Positions 8,807-19,369 are shown, numbered from the stretch's first letter. The stretch: 64,000 bases of DNA from Endotrypanum monterogeii (GCA_000333855.2 CM007320.1:450734-514733), one strand, 5' to 3'. Program-made: numbers and translations. The notes: a model not told the origin generated them from the letters alone.

Positions 8807-11092
8807 ATGCGCTGTAGCACCTCCACACCTCCCCCGACACCCACCGTGGTGGGTAGCTCGAACCTGCGGAACTACCGAGCACTATTACAAGTCTTGTCCT
8901 TTGCGGCGCAACGAGAATTGACAGCTGAACAGTTGGTGCGCGATGCCATGACAGGTGGTGTGGTTGTGCCGTTCAAAGTAACCCATTATGCAGATGGGTC
9001 ACTGGCAGGGATACCTTTGGACGATACATCGTTCAACTCTCGTCTGGGTGCACGAATGAGGTCTGAGATCCCTTTACCCCAAGAACCTGGAGGCAACACA
9101 TTGCTGTTGATGCCGTCCTCTAAGTTTATCGGGACAGCTGCCTCTCTTCTTGCGCATGGGTTTTTTTGTTTTGCACCGCTTTCCTCGACGGTGGAAAAAG
9201 AACCAGGCGCTTGTTACCAATTCCGATCCGAGTCGCAGGCTCGCGATCTCTTCACGTTGATTATGCTTCTCTTCCCGGAATGCTTTGTTGCGGAAACACT
9301 TCCTCGCACACTCCTCGCGTTTCGGGACGCCGAGTGCTCGTCGACCTGGACGCAGTCAGTGAACCGCGCTGAGAGCGAGGTTCAGGAGTCGAGTTTTCTT
9401 TCGAGGGGAAGTACACTTCTGTCTCCCGTGCGTTCCACTTTGCCGGGCAGCGACCACACACCGCCGTTGCGTGGCGTCCAAACAAGCTCGAGCAACGGAA
9501 GGGGTGCCGTGCCGGACTCTGAGTCGTTGCAATGTAGCGTTGTTGACAAGGCGCTTCCGGCGTTTCGCACTGCTTCACGAGGCGAATCGCCCCCGCGGAT
9601 GTCCTCCTCGGTCCACGTAACTGACGACTCGGGCCTCAGCGATGTGGACGGTCTGGGAGCAACTACAACGAATGCCTTGCTGTCAACAACCGTCGGGACG
9701 TTGCCGATTGTAGATGCGGTGGCTCTCACGCTCGATGCCCTCGACGTGCTTCTGGAGTCGAGGCGATCGTTAGCAATTGTCTTGCTTTCTCATATAAACG
9801 ATGCGCTACGTGAGGTCCAGTTCAGACAGCTCGAGCAGTCGAGGACAGCACCGGCGACCGGGGCGAGCAAACCTCCAAGACACTCACTGTGTGAGTGCGG
9901 TATACTGAAGTACTCGTTAGAGTTACTCTTGACAGCGAAAGTGCTGCTCATGTCTGCGATTTCGGCGTCTGCAGTGTGGAGAAAGCGTTTTGTCAAGACA
10001 GTAGAACACAACAAAGCAGCTCCTCGAGGGGTTGCCTTATCCCCGTTTCACGTATTGATGGAATTTCTAGGCGAGGATTCCGCCGGTACAACACCGTTCG
10101 TCTCGTTACCCGTGGAGCATTGGGTGTGGGGCAAGGAAACGGACGCCCTCGAACAATGGTATGACCGAATCCTTGATAGACTGTTAGTGGGCACAGATCG
10201 TGCAGGTATCCGACTCGATGCGTACTTGCAAACGGCAAAATCAGACGCTGTCCGCGTCGGGCGCAGCGTCTCCTGTTTTCCCACTCTTCTTCTTCACCGA
10301 CCTTCCGATGGACAGCCGGCGGTGGAGATGTGCGGCGCCTCGCTTCCTCCACTGAGTGGCTCTGTGCGACTTCCCTCGTTGCCAATTCAGGAGGGCGAGC
10401 TGCATGTTTTGCTGTCCGCTGCTTCGCTTGATAACAAGACGGGTGTGCTCCGCGCTCGCGGGCACGAGTTACTGTTGGACTCAACTTCCTCTCCCACAGC
10501 AGATTTTTTTCTCGCATGCGCGACCTCAGCATTCTCCGAGGCGCAGTTACAGCCGTCGGGAGATGCCCTGCCGGCACTCTTCCGCCGCCGACTTGCAGAA
10601 CTCTCTTCTACTGAGCAAGGCATCGTGGCTGCTGCGCTGGGAGACCCTGCAGCGCTTGGTGCATTGTTGGAGAAAAATGCTGCCATGCTAGCGCGGCTGA
10701 CACTGTGGTGCCGAAACCGTTGGCCGCCGTCATTGAATGCATCGACTGTGATGACAAGTACCTCAAATACATCAAGTACCTCGGTGGCCGAGAATGACGC
10801 CCCGAAAGATTTGGAATCACTAGCTTCAAATGTGGAGCAGTACGTCCTTTTCCAGCATCCCTTCAGTGCGACGGTGGGGCGGTATGTGCGGGAGCTGGTC
10901 ACTCTGCGAGGATTGAGTCAAGAGTTGCTCGAGGAGTGGATACGACACGTATGCGCAGGTGCGGCCTCCGACGGCAGTGTCTCTTCGTCACATCGTGCCA
11001 TGTTCACAGCACTTGTAAAGTTTGCGGTGCTGCATAATCGATGGCAGCTCAATCCAACAGTGGAGGCCATCCAAAGGACATTTTTCATGTAA
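8807..11092 (+). CDS. Unidentified large protein (761 aa)
   Basis: I do not recognise the family. The start is ATG 8807 after a polypyrimidine tract and AG at 8752-8753; the stop is TAA 11090-11092. The N-terminal ~160 residues look globular (LRNYRALLQVLSFAAQREL onwards, with an LLLMPSSKFIGTAASLLAHG stretch). A Ser-rich, probably disordered linker spans about 185-290, and mostly helical sequence with Leu-rich segments fills 295-760. No membrane segment, zinc site or catalytic motif is evident. The C-terminal ~70 residues (GRYVRELVTLRGLSQELLEE and beyond) are a compact helical block that may be the conserved part. A scaffold or assembly role is possible but is only a guess. Confidence 0.75.
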   Translation: MRCSTSTPPPTPTVVGSSNLRNYRALLQVLSFAAQRELTAEQLVRDAMTGGVVVPFKVTHYADGSLAGIPLDDTSFNSRLGARMRSEIPLPQEPGGNTLLLMPSSKFIGTAASLLAHGFFCFAPLSSTVEKEPGACYQFRSESQARDLFTLIMLLFPECFVAETLPRTLLAFRDAECSSTWTQSVNRAESEVQESSFLSRGSTLLSPVRSTLPGSDHTPPLRGVQTSSSNGRGAVPDSESLQCSVVDKALPAFRTASRGESPPRMSSSVHVTDDSGLSDVDGLGATTTNALLSTTVGTLPIVDAVALTLDALDVLLESRRSLAIVLLSHINDALREVQFRQLEQSRTAPATGASKPPRHSLCECGILKYSLELLLTAKVLLMSAISASAVWRKRFVKTVEHNKAAPRGVALSPFHVLMEFLGEDSAGTTPFVSLPVEHWVWGKETDALEQWYDRILDRLLVGTDRAGIRLDAYLQTAKSDAVRVGRSVSCFPTLLLHRPSDGQPAVEMCGASLPPLSGSVRLPSLPIQEGELHVLLSAASLDNKTGVLRARGHELLLDSTSSPTADFFLACATSAFSEAQLQPSGDALPALFRRRLAELSSTEQGIVAAALGDPAALGALLEKNAAMLARLTLWCRNRWPPSLNASTVMTSTSNTSSTSVAENDAPKDLESLASNVEQYVLFQHPFSATVGRYVRELVTLRGLSQELLEEWIRHVCAGAASDGSVSSSHRAMFTALVKFAVLHNRWQLNPTVEAIQRTFFM

Positions 11093-12467
11093 TTGAGAGG
11101 GGGGGGGCTGTCAAGAAAAAAGGGGAAGAAGTTCTCGCACAATAGTGGACATGAGTGAGCTGCGCAGGTGGGGCGACCTGCTCTCTACTTCCCCCTTGTC
11201 GTCGTTGATAGACGTCACCGCACCAGGAAGATCGTGTGCGTAGTGAGGGAGATCCTATTTCCTTTTTTTTTTTGTGAGAGGGGAGCAGGGGTTGCGTATA
11301 CGAAGAAAGAGTCTCTGGATTCCTATGACATTTATTTCCCGTTTTTTTTTTCGAAAGTGTCTACTCTCTTCCCCTCTCCCCTCCCCAATCGAGCTTTCTC
11401 TAACTCAAAAAAAAAAGGTAGCTAAGTTTTTGAAGTCAGGCTCCACTGGAGTTGAGGTACACCTCTTTCTGCTCCACAGGATACACACAAGAATTTGAAA
11501 AAAAAAACTTTTTTTCGTTTGTTACCTGGCTCTCTGTGGTTGTGGTCCTTTCTACGCTTCGTGCAAACCTTAGTACCTAGCGCGCTCAAATAAGAATGGA
11601 TACACAGATATGGCATATACATGTATACTGCAGCCTAGCACAAGTGCTTTGTATCGCATGCGGACCAATACCGAAGCCATGGTTTTCCACTTTTATCTTT
11701 GCTGATCTCTCTCTCTCTTTCTTTACACCTACTCTGCATGTTCCCGTGTGTCTGGGGGGAGACTCAAAGGAAGCGTACTGATCTCTGTCGCACCTTTTGA
11801 CCAGAGTTTGTTACAGACTGGTGCGCTGCTCAGTCGGTCTAGGTATCTGTTCATTTTCAAATGTTTCCAGTGATGGTGTCTCTATTGCTCTTTGCTTTCC
11901 ATCTATTGGAGTGTGCTCACTCTCATTAATAGATGCACCCCTCGCTGCGACACGGAAGTCGACGTTGCTTTTTGTAGCGTAGGCAACGCATCAATGCTAT
12001 CGAGAAGCAAGCGCAGCATTCAGTGTGCAGTGTGTGAGTGAGTGTGTGTGCCCGCGAGGTGGTGTTGTACATAGTGAAAGTGAGGGAGAGGGGAGTGAGT
12101 AAGTGTTTTCCTGCTTTCCAGTGTTATCTTTCGCACATTTCCTGCTCATTCCCATCTCCTCAAGTGCCTTGTCTTTCTTACATCTCTCGGTTTTTTTTTT
12201 CGTTTCTTCCATTGGACGGCGTCGCAGTCGCTCCACTGTTGTCTCCAACACTGGTTGTTTTTCTATTATTACCAAAACACGTATCCATCATCTAACCTTT
12301 CCTCATCTGCGCGTTGCTTGTTTGTGCGCTCTTTTCTGGTTTCGTGCTTACAAGGTATATACATACATTTGTCTCTATGTGTGCGTATATATATGTGTGT
12401 GCGTGCGTTTCCCAGCTAACGAGTAGGTTCCTCGAGTGAACGGTGCGTGTCAAAAGCCCACGCACAA

Positions 12468-12468
<1 letters not shown>

Positions 12469-12499
<31 letters not shown>

Positions 12500-12737
12500 T
12501 ACTTGTTTTCTTCTCCTCATCGCATCACGCCTCGAAAAAAAAAAAAAGAGGAAACAGTGATCCCAGCGCTGTTTTATTTTGTGTTGAATATCTTTGACAG
12601 CCCTGGAGTGTCACACTCACGTTCATATCAGGACTGAAACTCTCTGAACACACTCATCTTCTCTAACGGCTCCCGTGCTAAGTTCAGAGACTTCCCCTCT
12701 CCCCTCCACAGATGCCGCAGCGCTCACGACGCTTCAA
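12469..12737 (+). repeat. Copy 1 of a ~270-bp direct duplication (probable contig-end artefact)
   Basis: It begins with a (TA)15 tract at 12469-12498. From 12510 on it matches 12882-13110 almost base for base, and its second half appears identical. It ends exactly at the N gap, in the middle of the short ORF that begins at 12712. Confidence 0.85.
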
Positions 12738-12747
12738 NNNNNNNNNN
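12738..12747. other. Assembly gap (10 N)
   Basis: Ten N bases; the true distance is unknown. It abuts the duplicated segment on the left and noise-like sequence on the right. Confidence 0.98.
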
Positions 12748-12840
12748 CGTTACCCGTACCGTACCGTAACGTAACGGTAAGGTTACCGTTCGTACGTACG
12801 TAACGGTACGACGTCGTACGAAACGACCGACGACTACTAA
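12748..12840. other. Flow-order noise next to the gap
   Basis: The bases cycle almost strictly through T-A-C-G with short stutters (for example cgtacgtacgtaacggtacg). This is expected from a failing pyrosequencing read and unlike any neighbouring sequence, so it is probably not genomic. Confidence 0.75.
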
Positions 12841-12841
12841 G

Positions 12842-12872
<31 letters not shown>

Positions 12873-13110
12873 TGTTTTTCTCTTCTCCTCATCGCATCAC
12901 GACCTCGAAAAAAAAAAAAGAAGGAAACAGTGATCCCAGCGCTGTTTTATTTTGTGTTGAATATCTTTGACAGCCCTGGAGTGTCACACTCACGTTCATA
13001 TCAGGACTGAAACTCTCTGAACACACTCATCTTCTCTAACGGCTCCCGTGCTAAGTTCAGAGACTTCCCCTCTCCCCTCCACAGATGCCGCAGCGCTCAC
13101 GACGCTTCAA
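12842..13110 (+). repeat. Copy 2 of the ~270-bp duplication
   Basis: A (TA)14 tract at 12842-12869 is followed by the same sequence as 12510-12737, offset by 372-373 bases. This copy continues uninterrupted towards RPS9 and is probably the correct one. Confidence 0.85.
13083..13084 (+). promoter_or_regulatory. Candidate spliced-leader acceptor directly before an ATG
   Basis: The C/T tract at 13064-13080 runs into ACAG, with AG at 13083-13084 and ATG at 13085. If used, it would give a leaderless or near-leaderless start for the 28-codon ORF. Confidence 0.5.
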
Positions 13111-13171
13111 CAAAAGTAAGTACAACACCTGTCCCTCCTGTCGACGAATCAACAACAAAAAAGAAACGTAG
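13085..13171 (+). CDS. Possible 28-codon ORF upstream of RPS9
   Basis: It begins MPQRSRRFNKSKYN, carries a CPSC pair and ends TAG at 13169-13171. The product would be strongly basic. A polypyrimidine tract and AG touch its ATG, which is unusual for a random ORF. It may be a genuine micro-protein, a regulatory upstream ORF for RPS9, or coincidence. A truncated second copy begins at 12712 in the duplicated segment. Confidence 0.3.
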   Translation: MPQRSRRFNKSKYNTCPSCRRINNKKET

Positions 13172-13212
13172 AGAAGGGTTACACTACAACATTTGAAAAT
13201 ATGAATTCATGT

Positions 13213-13220
<8 letters not shown>

Positions 13221-13248
<28 letters not shown>
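13221..13248. repeat. (AT)14 microsatellite
   Basis: Perfect AT tract between the small ORF and RPS9. Confidence 0.95.
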
Positions 13249-13502
13249 CGCAGCTCGAACAAAAGTGTGCTGAAGTCAGCGATACATGTCTGTCAACTGC
13301 GCTCAAAAAAAAAAAACGCGGATATCTCGGGGAAGCATTATTTTTTCTCCTGACCGCAGGACACTTTGGTGACGGAAAAGGCTGAGTTGGACACTCAGCG
13401 ACACCTCGATGTAACCCTAATACTTTACTTTTTTCTCCATCTTGCTCTCTTTCTTTTCCTTTTCCATTGCGCGTTGCCCTCATCGCGTACGTGTTGATAC
13501 TC

Positions 13503-13506
<4 letters not shown>

Positions 13507-13536
<30 letters not shown>
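13507..13536. repeat. (AT)15 microsatellite
   Basis: Perfect AT tract about 40 bases before the candidate RPS9 acceptor. Confidence 0.95.
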
Positions 13537-13544
<8 letters not shown>

Positions 13545-13575
13545 TTCCACCATACCCCTTTGTTTCGTGTGACGC

Positions 13576-13577
13576 AG
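13576..13577 (+). promoter_or_regulatory. Candidate spliced-leader acceptor for RPS9
   Basis: A pyrimidine-rich stretch (about 13542-13566) precedes AG at 13576-13577, leaving a 31-nt 5' UTR without an ATG before 13609. Confidence 0.5.
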
Positions 13578-13608
13578 TTCCCTCTCAGACAAGAGCACCC
13601 CCCTCGAC

Positions 13609-14184
13609 ATGCGCAACTACAACAACTTCAACCGCGTGTGGAAGGCACCGCGCCGTCCGTTCGAGAAGGAGCGCCTTGACCGCGAGATGAAGCTGTGCGG
13701 TCAGTACGGTCTGCGCTGCAAGCGTGAGATCTGGCGCGTGAACATGACGCTGTCCAAGATGCGCCGTACCGCACGTCTGCTCCTGACGCTGCCGGAGAAC
13801 CACCCCCGCCGTCTGCTGGAGGGTTCCGCCATTATGCGTCGTTGCCACGAGTACGGCTTCCTCGAAGAGGAGAAGGACAAGCTCGATTACGTGCTGTCGC
13901 TGACCGTGCCGGACATTCTTGAGCGCCGCCTCCAGACCATCGTCTTCAAGGCTGGCCTCGCCAAGTCGGTGCACCACGCCCGTGTCCTGATCCAGCAGCG
14001 CCACATCGCCGTCGCCAAGCAGATTGTGACAATCTCCTCCTTCATCGTCCGTGTGAGCAGCGAGCGCCACATCGCCTTCGCTGACGCCTCGCCCTTCGGC
14101 AACGGCCGCCCAGGCCGCGTCAAGCGCGTGCGCGCCAAGGCTGCCAAGTCTCGCGCTGCCGGCGGCGGTAATGACGACGAGTAG
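13609..14184 (+). CDS. RPS9: 40S ribosomal protein S9 (uS4), 191 aa
   Basis: This is uS4, which binds the 5' domain of 18S rRNA and helps form the mRNA entry region of the small subunit in the cytosol. The family hallmarks are clear: [20 protein letters not shown] near residue 15; the S4 RNA-binding domain at about 106-165 with [20 protein letters not shown] and [17 protein letters not shown]; and the GRPGRVKR basic tail near 168. Length agrees with the usual ~190 residues. ATG 13609 is the only reasonable start and follows AG at 13576-13577. GC content is clearly higher than in the spacers, as expected for a highly expressed gene. It lies 936 bp before aldolase. Confidence 0.97.
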   Translation: MRNYNNFNRVWKAPRRPFEKERLDREMKLCGQYGLRCKREIWRVNMTLSKMRRTARLLLTLPENHPRRLLEGSAIMRRCHEYGFLEEEKDKLDYVLSLTVPDILERRLQTIVFKAGLAKSVHHARVLIQQRHIAVAKQIVTISSFIVRVSSERHIAFADASPFGNGRPGRVKRVRAKAAKSRAAGGGNDDE

Positions 14185-15120
14185 GGTCTTGGAGCTGCGC
14201 GTCGTTGTTGAAGCCATCTGGGAAGACGTTGTTCAGATTGAGGTTTGTGGCTTCTCCAGTGCTGCAAGCTGCTTTACGCTGGGGTAGCTAGATCTCAACA
14301 CCCTTTTGTGGTGTGAATGCTGAGTTTTCCTTTATAAGGCTCCTTCACGTAGGCACTCGTCGGTAGCCCCCTGCCTCTCTAGCGCGGGGCTTGGATTCGC
14401 GGGAGGTCTGGTGCAAACACGGCATGTTTGAGAAAACATTCCCTTTCTCTTATTTTTCCTTCAGTTCATCTTTATTCTCATTTCAGCGTTTATCAGCAAA
14501 AGAAAAAAAAGGAAACCAAAGTATGCACATCAGCGCACTTGATTCTGCGTACCAGTCGAAATCTGTGTGTTGTGATTGAAGAAGGCGCGTCTTTTTTTAA
14601 TCTCACGTGGCGTAGCCCTTCTTCAGTCCTTGCCGGGGCAGCGTTGCTATTCTCGCACGCTTAGCCATTGTGAAGAAGCTCCTTTTTGTTTCCACGTCAC
14701 AAGGGTTATTGCGCGAGCTGGGGCCGGGAGAGGGGAAAGTGTCTATATAACCACTCCGAGCACCTTTGATTTTCGAGCCTTCTCCACAAACGCTTTTGTG
14801 TATGTGTGTGTGTGCGGCATTGTTGCTCATCAAATGACCGCTTGACTTTTATAACTCTTTGCCTTATCGTGTCACTCACACGCCCTTCAATGCAATCATA
14901 TTTGCGCTGATCCACACACACACACACACACACGATACACGCTGTCTCTGATCGTCACAGTGAATTACGCTTTCTCCGCGCCTTTTTTTTTCCCCTCTGC
15001 CTTTCCACAACGCCCTCTCACTCTAGCGACAGATCTCAACAACAACATTTTTTTTCTTATTTGTTCACACTTCCCCACCAAAAACAATAACAACAAAAAA
15101 AATCCCAAAAGCATACAATC
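14185..15120. other. Spacer between RPS9 and aldolase
   Basis: No gene seen. It contains a (CA)n tract at 14913-14933 and pyrimidine-rich sequence at 14971-15024 that leads to the aldolase acceptor. Confidence 0.6.
15025..15026 (+). promoter_or_regulatory. Candidate spliced-leader acceptor for aldolase
   Basis: A long T/C tract (about 14971-15024) ends in CTCTAG. The AG at 15025-15026 would give a 94-nt 5' UTR free of ATG. Confidence 0.6.
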
Positions 15121-16239
15121 ATGTCCACCCGTGTACAAGTTTTGCAGAGCCAGCTCCCGGCTTACAACAGGATCAAGACCCCATATGAAGAAGAACTCGT
15201 TTCGACAGTGAAGAAGATGCTGGTGCCCGGTAAGGGCCTTCTTGCCGCAGATGAGTCGATCGGCTCTTGCGCGAAGCGCTTCCAACCGATTGGGCTGAGC
15301 AATACAGAGGAGAATCGCCGACAGTACCGCGCGCTGATGCTAGAGGCTGAGGGCCTTGAGCAGTACATCAGCGGTGTCATTCTGCACGACGAGACGGTGG
15401 GGCAAAAAGCGAGCAACGGGCAGACGTTCCCGGAATACCTGAAGGCACGCGGTGTTGTGCCCGGCATCAAGACAGATATGGGACTGTGCCCGCTTCTGGA
15501 GGGCGCGGAGGGTGAGCAAATGACGGAGGGTCTTGACGGTTACGTGAAGCGCGCCTCCGCCTATTACCAGAAGGGCTGCCGCTTCTGTAAGTGGCGTAAC
15601 GTGTACAAAATTCAGAACGGGACGGTGTCTGAAGCGGCGGTGCGCTTCAACGCTGAGACACTCGCCCGGTACGCAATCCTGTCACAGATGAGTGGACTTG
15701 TGCCGATTGTTGAGCCGGAAGTGATGATCGACGGTAAGCACGACATCGATACGTGTCAGCGTGTGTCAGAGCACGTGTGGCGCGAGGTGGTGGCGGCTCT
15801 GCAGCGCCACGGCGTCGTATGGGAGGGCTGCCTGCTGAAGCCGAACATGGTGGTTCCTGGCGCGGAGTCTGGCCTGAAGGCAACCCCTGAGGAGGTGGCC
15901 AAGTACACTGTGATGACGCTTGCCCGCACGATGCCGGCCATGCTGCCGGGCGTCACATTTCTGTCTGGTGGACTGAGCGAGGTGCAAGCCAGCGAATATT
16001 TGAACGCCATCAACAGGTGCGCGCTTCCGCGGCCATTCACTCTCACGTTTTCGTATGCGCGTGCACTCCAGTCCTCCGCGCTGAAGGCGTGGGGCGGCAA
16101 AGAGTCGGGTGTAGCTGCCGGGCGCCGCACCTTCCTCCACCGTGCGCGCATGAACTCGCTGGCGCAGCTTGGCAAGTACAGGCGCTCAGATGACGACAAC
16201 TCCTCTGCTTCCCTGTACGTGAAAGGCAACACATATTAA
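15121..16239 (+). CDS. ALD: Fructose-1,6-bisphosphate aldolase, class I, glycosomal (372 aa)
   Basis: It cleaves fructose 1,6-bisphosphate to dihydroxyacetone phosphate and glyceraldehyde 3-phosphate in glycolysis, which kinetoplastids carry out in glycosomes. The class I signature is complete: GLLAADES at 39-46 with Asp44; CKWRNVYKI at 156-164 with Lys157; the VEPE acidic pair at 197-200; and the Schiff-base lysine Lys240 in [18 protein letters not shown] lies at 281-287 and the C-terminal Tyr372 is present. An N-terminal PTS2 is visible at residues 4-12 (RVQVLQSQL, pattern R-V-x5-Q-L), which directs import into glycosomes. Length and sequence are very close to Leishmania and Trypanosoma aldolases as I remember them. 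It is a single copy in this window. Confidence 0.98.
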   Translation: MSTRVQVLQSQLPAYNRIKTPYEEELVSTVKKMLVPGKGLLAADESIGSCAKRFQPIGLSNTEENRRQYRALMLEAEGLEQYISGVILHDETVGQKASNGQTFPEYLKARGVVPGIKTDMGLCPLLEGAEGEQMTEGLDGYVKRASAYYQKGCRFCKWRNVYKIQNGTVSEAAVRFNAETLARYAILSQMSGLVPIVEPEVMIDGKHDIDTCQRVSEHVWREVVAALQRHGVVWEGCLLKPNMVVPGAESGLKATPEEVAKYTVMTLARTMPAMLPGVTFLSGGLSEVQASEYLNAINRCALPRPFTLTFSYARALQSSALKAWGGKESGVAAGRRTFLHRARMNSLAQLGKYRRSDDDNSSASLYVKGNTY

Positions 16240-17262
16240 AAGTACTTATGTCGCGGTTGCTGGAATGTGCGGGGCTAGGATCGAGTCGCTGTGCTTAGGG
16301 ATTTCGTCTCAATGAATCGTGAAAAAAAAAAAAGAAGCAAGTCGCATCTCTGTCGCTATCTTTTTTTTTTCTTCCATGTTCAGGTACCCATCCCCCCTTA
16401 CCTTCCCCCCCCCTCTCTCTCTGTCATGAGAGCGGTCTCAGACGCTACTACTAGTGATTAAGATGACTGCATCACACGATAGGAAACTTATCAGACACGT
16501 TTTATTTATTTCCGTGTCTCAGTTAGTGGTAATTGCAGATGACCTGGTGACCAAGAAAGAAGGGGTTCTGTTCCGTGAGCAGCGAGCGTTTAAGTATACC
16601 GTCCCTATTCCGGACGTAGCGCCAAACGGTTCGCTGTTGCAGTACTGCCAGACATCTCATCGCTTTCTCAGTGCGCCTTCCAACAGTCAGATCAAGTCCC
16701 TAGTCTCTTCTCTTTCCTCACCACACCACGAACACAGACAAAAAAAAAACTGTCATCACAAAATTCAAAAAAAGTCAGTCTTGTAATGACCAAGTGTCCC
16801 AAAACAAGAACAAGTGCAGAAGATGTAAAGATTGAAGAGCCCTCCCTCCCCCACCATTCCCACACACACACACGCACACACACACACACACCGTGAGAGA
16901 CACATTTATACCCACACGCACCTACTTCTATGAGTACTTGTTCGTGACACTTAAGAGCCAATACAGTACTTTTCCTGCCGCCGATGAATTGTCCGTTATC
17001 ATCTTCTGAGTGCCAATAGACGGAAGTGTGTTTTTTTTTTGGGGGGGGGGTCGAATAACGTCCTCTCTTTTCCCACCAACACCCTACCTATCCCTTCTTG
17101 TACTTGCAACGTATCGTAATACTCAGCAGACGTGTGTGTGTTTGTGTGTGCGTGTGAGTTGGCGGGGGGAGAGAAAACGTGCTTTCTTCTGTGCGTTCAC
17201 AACACTTCGTTGCATCCCCTGGCTCCCTTTATTATTCGGGTCTGAAGAGATACTGTCCCCCA

Positions 17263-17280
17263 ATATATATATATATATAT
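17263..17280. repeat. (AT)9 microsatellite
   Basis: Perfect AT tract in the spacer. Confidence 0.95.
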
Positions 17281-18194
17281 GCTTTCGTGTTATTTTGTAC
17301 CTCTTCTATTGTATTTTTCTCCAACACTTACTTCTAGTTGTTTCCCCGGCGGTTGTGGACGCCCACATACTTCCGCACACGCACGCATACAAAAAAAAAA
17401 GGTAAACAAGTCGTTGGAGTTTTCATTCTCTGTGGTTTTTGATTGGTTAGTTGGCCTTTTTTTTTTTCTGATGCATGTCTACCCCGGATCAGAAAGACAT
17501 GAGCAGTCAAGAGGGAAAAGGAGGGGTGGTGTTCTCTTATTGGTACCTACCATGCTAAGGCGCACACCCACCCTTTACTACTAACATGTCCTACCCCCCC
17601 CCCCAAAAAAAAAAAGGAAACATTTTTATATATTTAAAGTGATTTATTACCCGCTCCTCCCCTCTCACACACACACACAAAAAAAAAACGATGCTGTGCT
17701 CAATGGAGGAAAGACTCATGTAACGGACCGAATACGAAGGTGCCGGAAATAGGCACACCAACGACAATCGAGACTACTCCACCCAACAAGATATTCCCTA
17801 CATGGATTGTAGGCAACAAAAAGGGGGAAGTCGCTAAAGTATCGTCGGCAACTCAAGTGAAAAGGCTTACCCACACGATTGCTTTCGAGCTTTGGGGAAA
17901 AGACTCCAAAGCATTGAAATAAAATATGCTCATCCTCGTCGCCGGCTCCTTTGCGCAACGGCACGGATAGCATGGGATGTACCCCTACACCGTTCTCTTC
18001 CTCTAGAATCTTTCCCTGGGGACGTATGCTCTTTCACCTTCCGATCTATATTCATGTTTTTTTTTTGTCTCTTCTACCCCATCTCTTACCGTGTGCACAT
18101 CGCGAAGCACTCTGCACAGCGTTTGTGTCGCTTCCTGCCCCCTTTTTCTTTTGTATTTTGTGTGCTGCGCTACACCGGGTGGGGGGCAATCTTC

Positions 18195-18196
18195 AG
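18195..18196 (+). promoter_or_regulatory. Candidate spliced-leader acceptor
   Basis: The pyrimidine tract at about 18130-18155 is followed by CTTCAG, with AG at 18195-18196, 14 nt before ATG 18211. Confidence 0.5.
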
Positions 18197-18210
18197 GTGA
18201 CATCGGCACA

Positions 18211-18792
18211 ATGGCAGAAAACAATCCCAGTCCGATCCATGAGAAACGGCTGACACCGGAGGAACTAGAGCGACATGTCGAGCGAGTTACGATGCCGAGA
18301 CGGGAAGTGGAAATACGTGATCCTTTTGAAGTATGTCCGACGAAGCGAATACCAGCGGAAGATTTGGCAAAGATGATAGATCGTGTGTACACCCAGAGTC
18401 TCCAGCATAAGCAAGAGCGCCTTGCGCAGGCTGATCATGACCCACGCGGTGCGCATGCCCAAGCCTCTGGGCGTGCGGTAAGCGCACTAAGTGTAGAGGA
18501 CCAGGAACTGTCTGTGAAGCGCTTATATGATGAAACCCTAGAACGGAAACAGGCAAATATGGAAAAGCTGCGTGAGCAGCACCTGTTTCACAGATCTACA
18601 GAAGAAAAAAGAGTGGCGCTCAAGACGTTCGTGCAGCACATGTACTACGACCGCCTAGAGGCGAAGAAGAAAACAGAAAAGCGCCTCTATGACACCTACC
18701 TCGCCCCGACAGAAATCAAAACCGGTACCATTTCCCGAGCCCAAGCTGATGAGGCGTCAAATCGTCTTTGTACCTCCAAATCAACGGCGTAG
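18211..18792 (+). CDS. Small charged repeat protein (193 aa)
   Basis: No family recognised. The protein starts MAENNPSPIHEK at ATG 18211; upstream in-frame sequence begins with GTG and contains the acceptor, so it is excluded. It is hydrophilic and helical, with a degenerate internal repeat of the type RxYxxxLxxKxxxL: IDRVYTQSLQHKQERL, VKRLYDETLERKQANMEKL and QHMYYDRLEAKKKTEKRL. The pattern suggests repeated amphipathic helices that could bind a filament or a common partner. There is no signal, membrane segment or zinc site. A cytoskeletal or flagellar role would fit this type of sequence but is inference. Confidence 0.75.
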   Translation: MAENNPSPIHEKRLTPEELERHVERVTMPRREVEIRDPFEVCPTKRIPAEDLAKMIDRVYTQSLQHKQERLAQADHDPRGAHAQASGRAVSALSVEDQELSVKRLYDETLERKQANMEKLREQHLFHRSTEEKRVALKTFVQHMYYDRLEAKKKTEKRLYDTYLAPTEIKTGTISRAQADEASNRLCTSKSTA

Positions 18793-18920
18793 TTTCCAAG
18801 CCACTTGTGCTTCGTCATGAGTTACGTCCGTTTTTGTTTTTTTTCTTCCTCGAAGATGTACACTTGCCAAACTGAATCACCAGTGAGCGCTGCACTAGTG
18901 TTCTCCCTCCTTCAAAATAT

Positions 18921-18952
<32 letters not shown>

Positions 18953-19369
18953 CCGTTGTCTTGTAAAGCTGCTTTGCAATAGATGCCTTATGGTGTCTGC
19001 GTGACGTTGCACCGTCTGTCGCGCCTTTCCTTCTTCTCTCTTTCCTCGCACCCGTATGTCTACGCCGACAGATATTGGCTTTCTTCACACTGCCCCAAGT
19101 TAACAACTTCTTCCGGATCCCACACCTTCTTCTCTCAAATGCTGATGTGGTCCTTTTCTCCTATGTATCCACGCCTCAATAACCCCCTACATGCACGAAG
19201 GGTGAAGCAACTTCACCCTCTTCCCACAAAAAAAAAAAAATTGTGTGAGGGGCTTGTTATTGGCGCTCTGCTTCCGCTTTTTGCATTTCTCCCTCCCTTC
19301 ATCCTATCGGTGTGGACGAAAAGAGTACCCATACAGTCACACTCTGTCAATTCATATCCTTTTATATCC
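18793..19369. other. Spacer with TA tract and polypyrimidine stretch
   Basis: It contains an interrupted (TA)n at 18917-18952, an A run near 19228-19240, a pyrimidine-rich tract at about 19271-19310 and candidate acceptors AG at 19322-19323 and 19335-19336. The frame from ATG 18983 reads through these signals and is not treated as coding. Confidence 0.6.
18917..18952. repeat. Interrupted (TA)n microsatellite
   Basis: Two TA tracts separated by an AAA interruption. Confidence 0.9.

Larger units (their letters stand above)
11093..13608. other. Long spacer with a gap, a duplicated segment and microsatellites (about 2.5 kb)
   Basis: No large gene is supportable. It contains T and A runs near 11101, 11340 and 11409, (TA)n tracts (12469-12498, 12842-12869, 13221-13248, 13507-13536), an N gap at 12738-12747 and a small ORF at 13085. 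The duplicate and the gap are listed separately. Confidence 0.6.
16240..18210. other. Long spacer after aldolase (about 2 kb)
   Basis: No convincing gene. It holds a CA tract at 16861-16892, a G run near 17041-17050, a TA tract at 17263-17280, A and C runs near 17597-17615 and T runs near 17459 and 18058. A 110-codon frame at 16454-16786 starts only with GTG and ends in low complexity. Confidence 0.6.

Noticed and set aside
9993..10577. 194-codon minus-strand frame
   Set aside because: Antisense shadow of the 761-aa gene in the plus-strand unit.
16454..16786. Protein-like 110-codon frame after aldolase
   Set aside because: Starts with GTG, has no splice signal nearby and ends in homopolymer-rich sequence; more likely aldolase 3' UTR.
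18983..19369. 129-codon N-terminal extension of the Gemin2-like gene
   Set aside because: It contains a polypyrimidine tract, an A13 run and candidate acceptors; the residues are low complexity. ATG 19370 is preferred.
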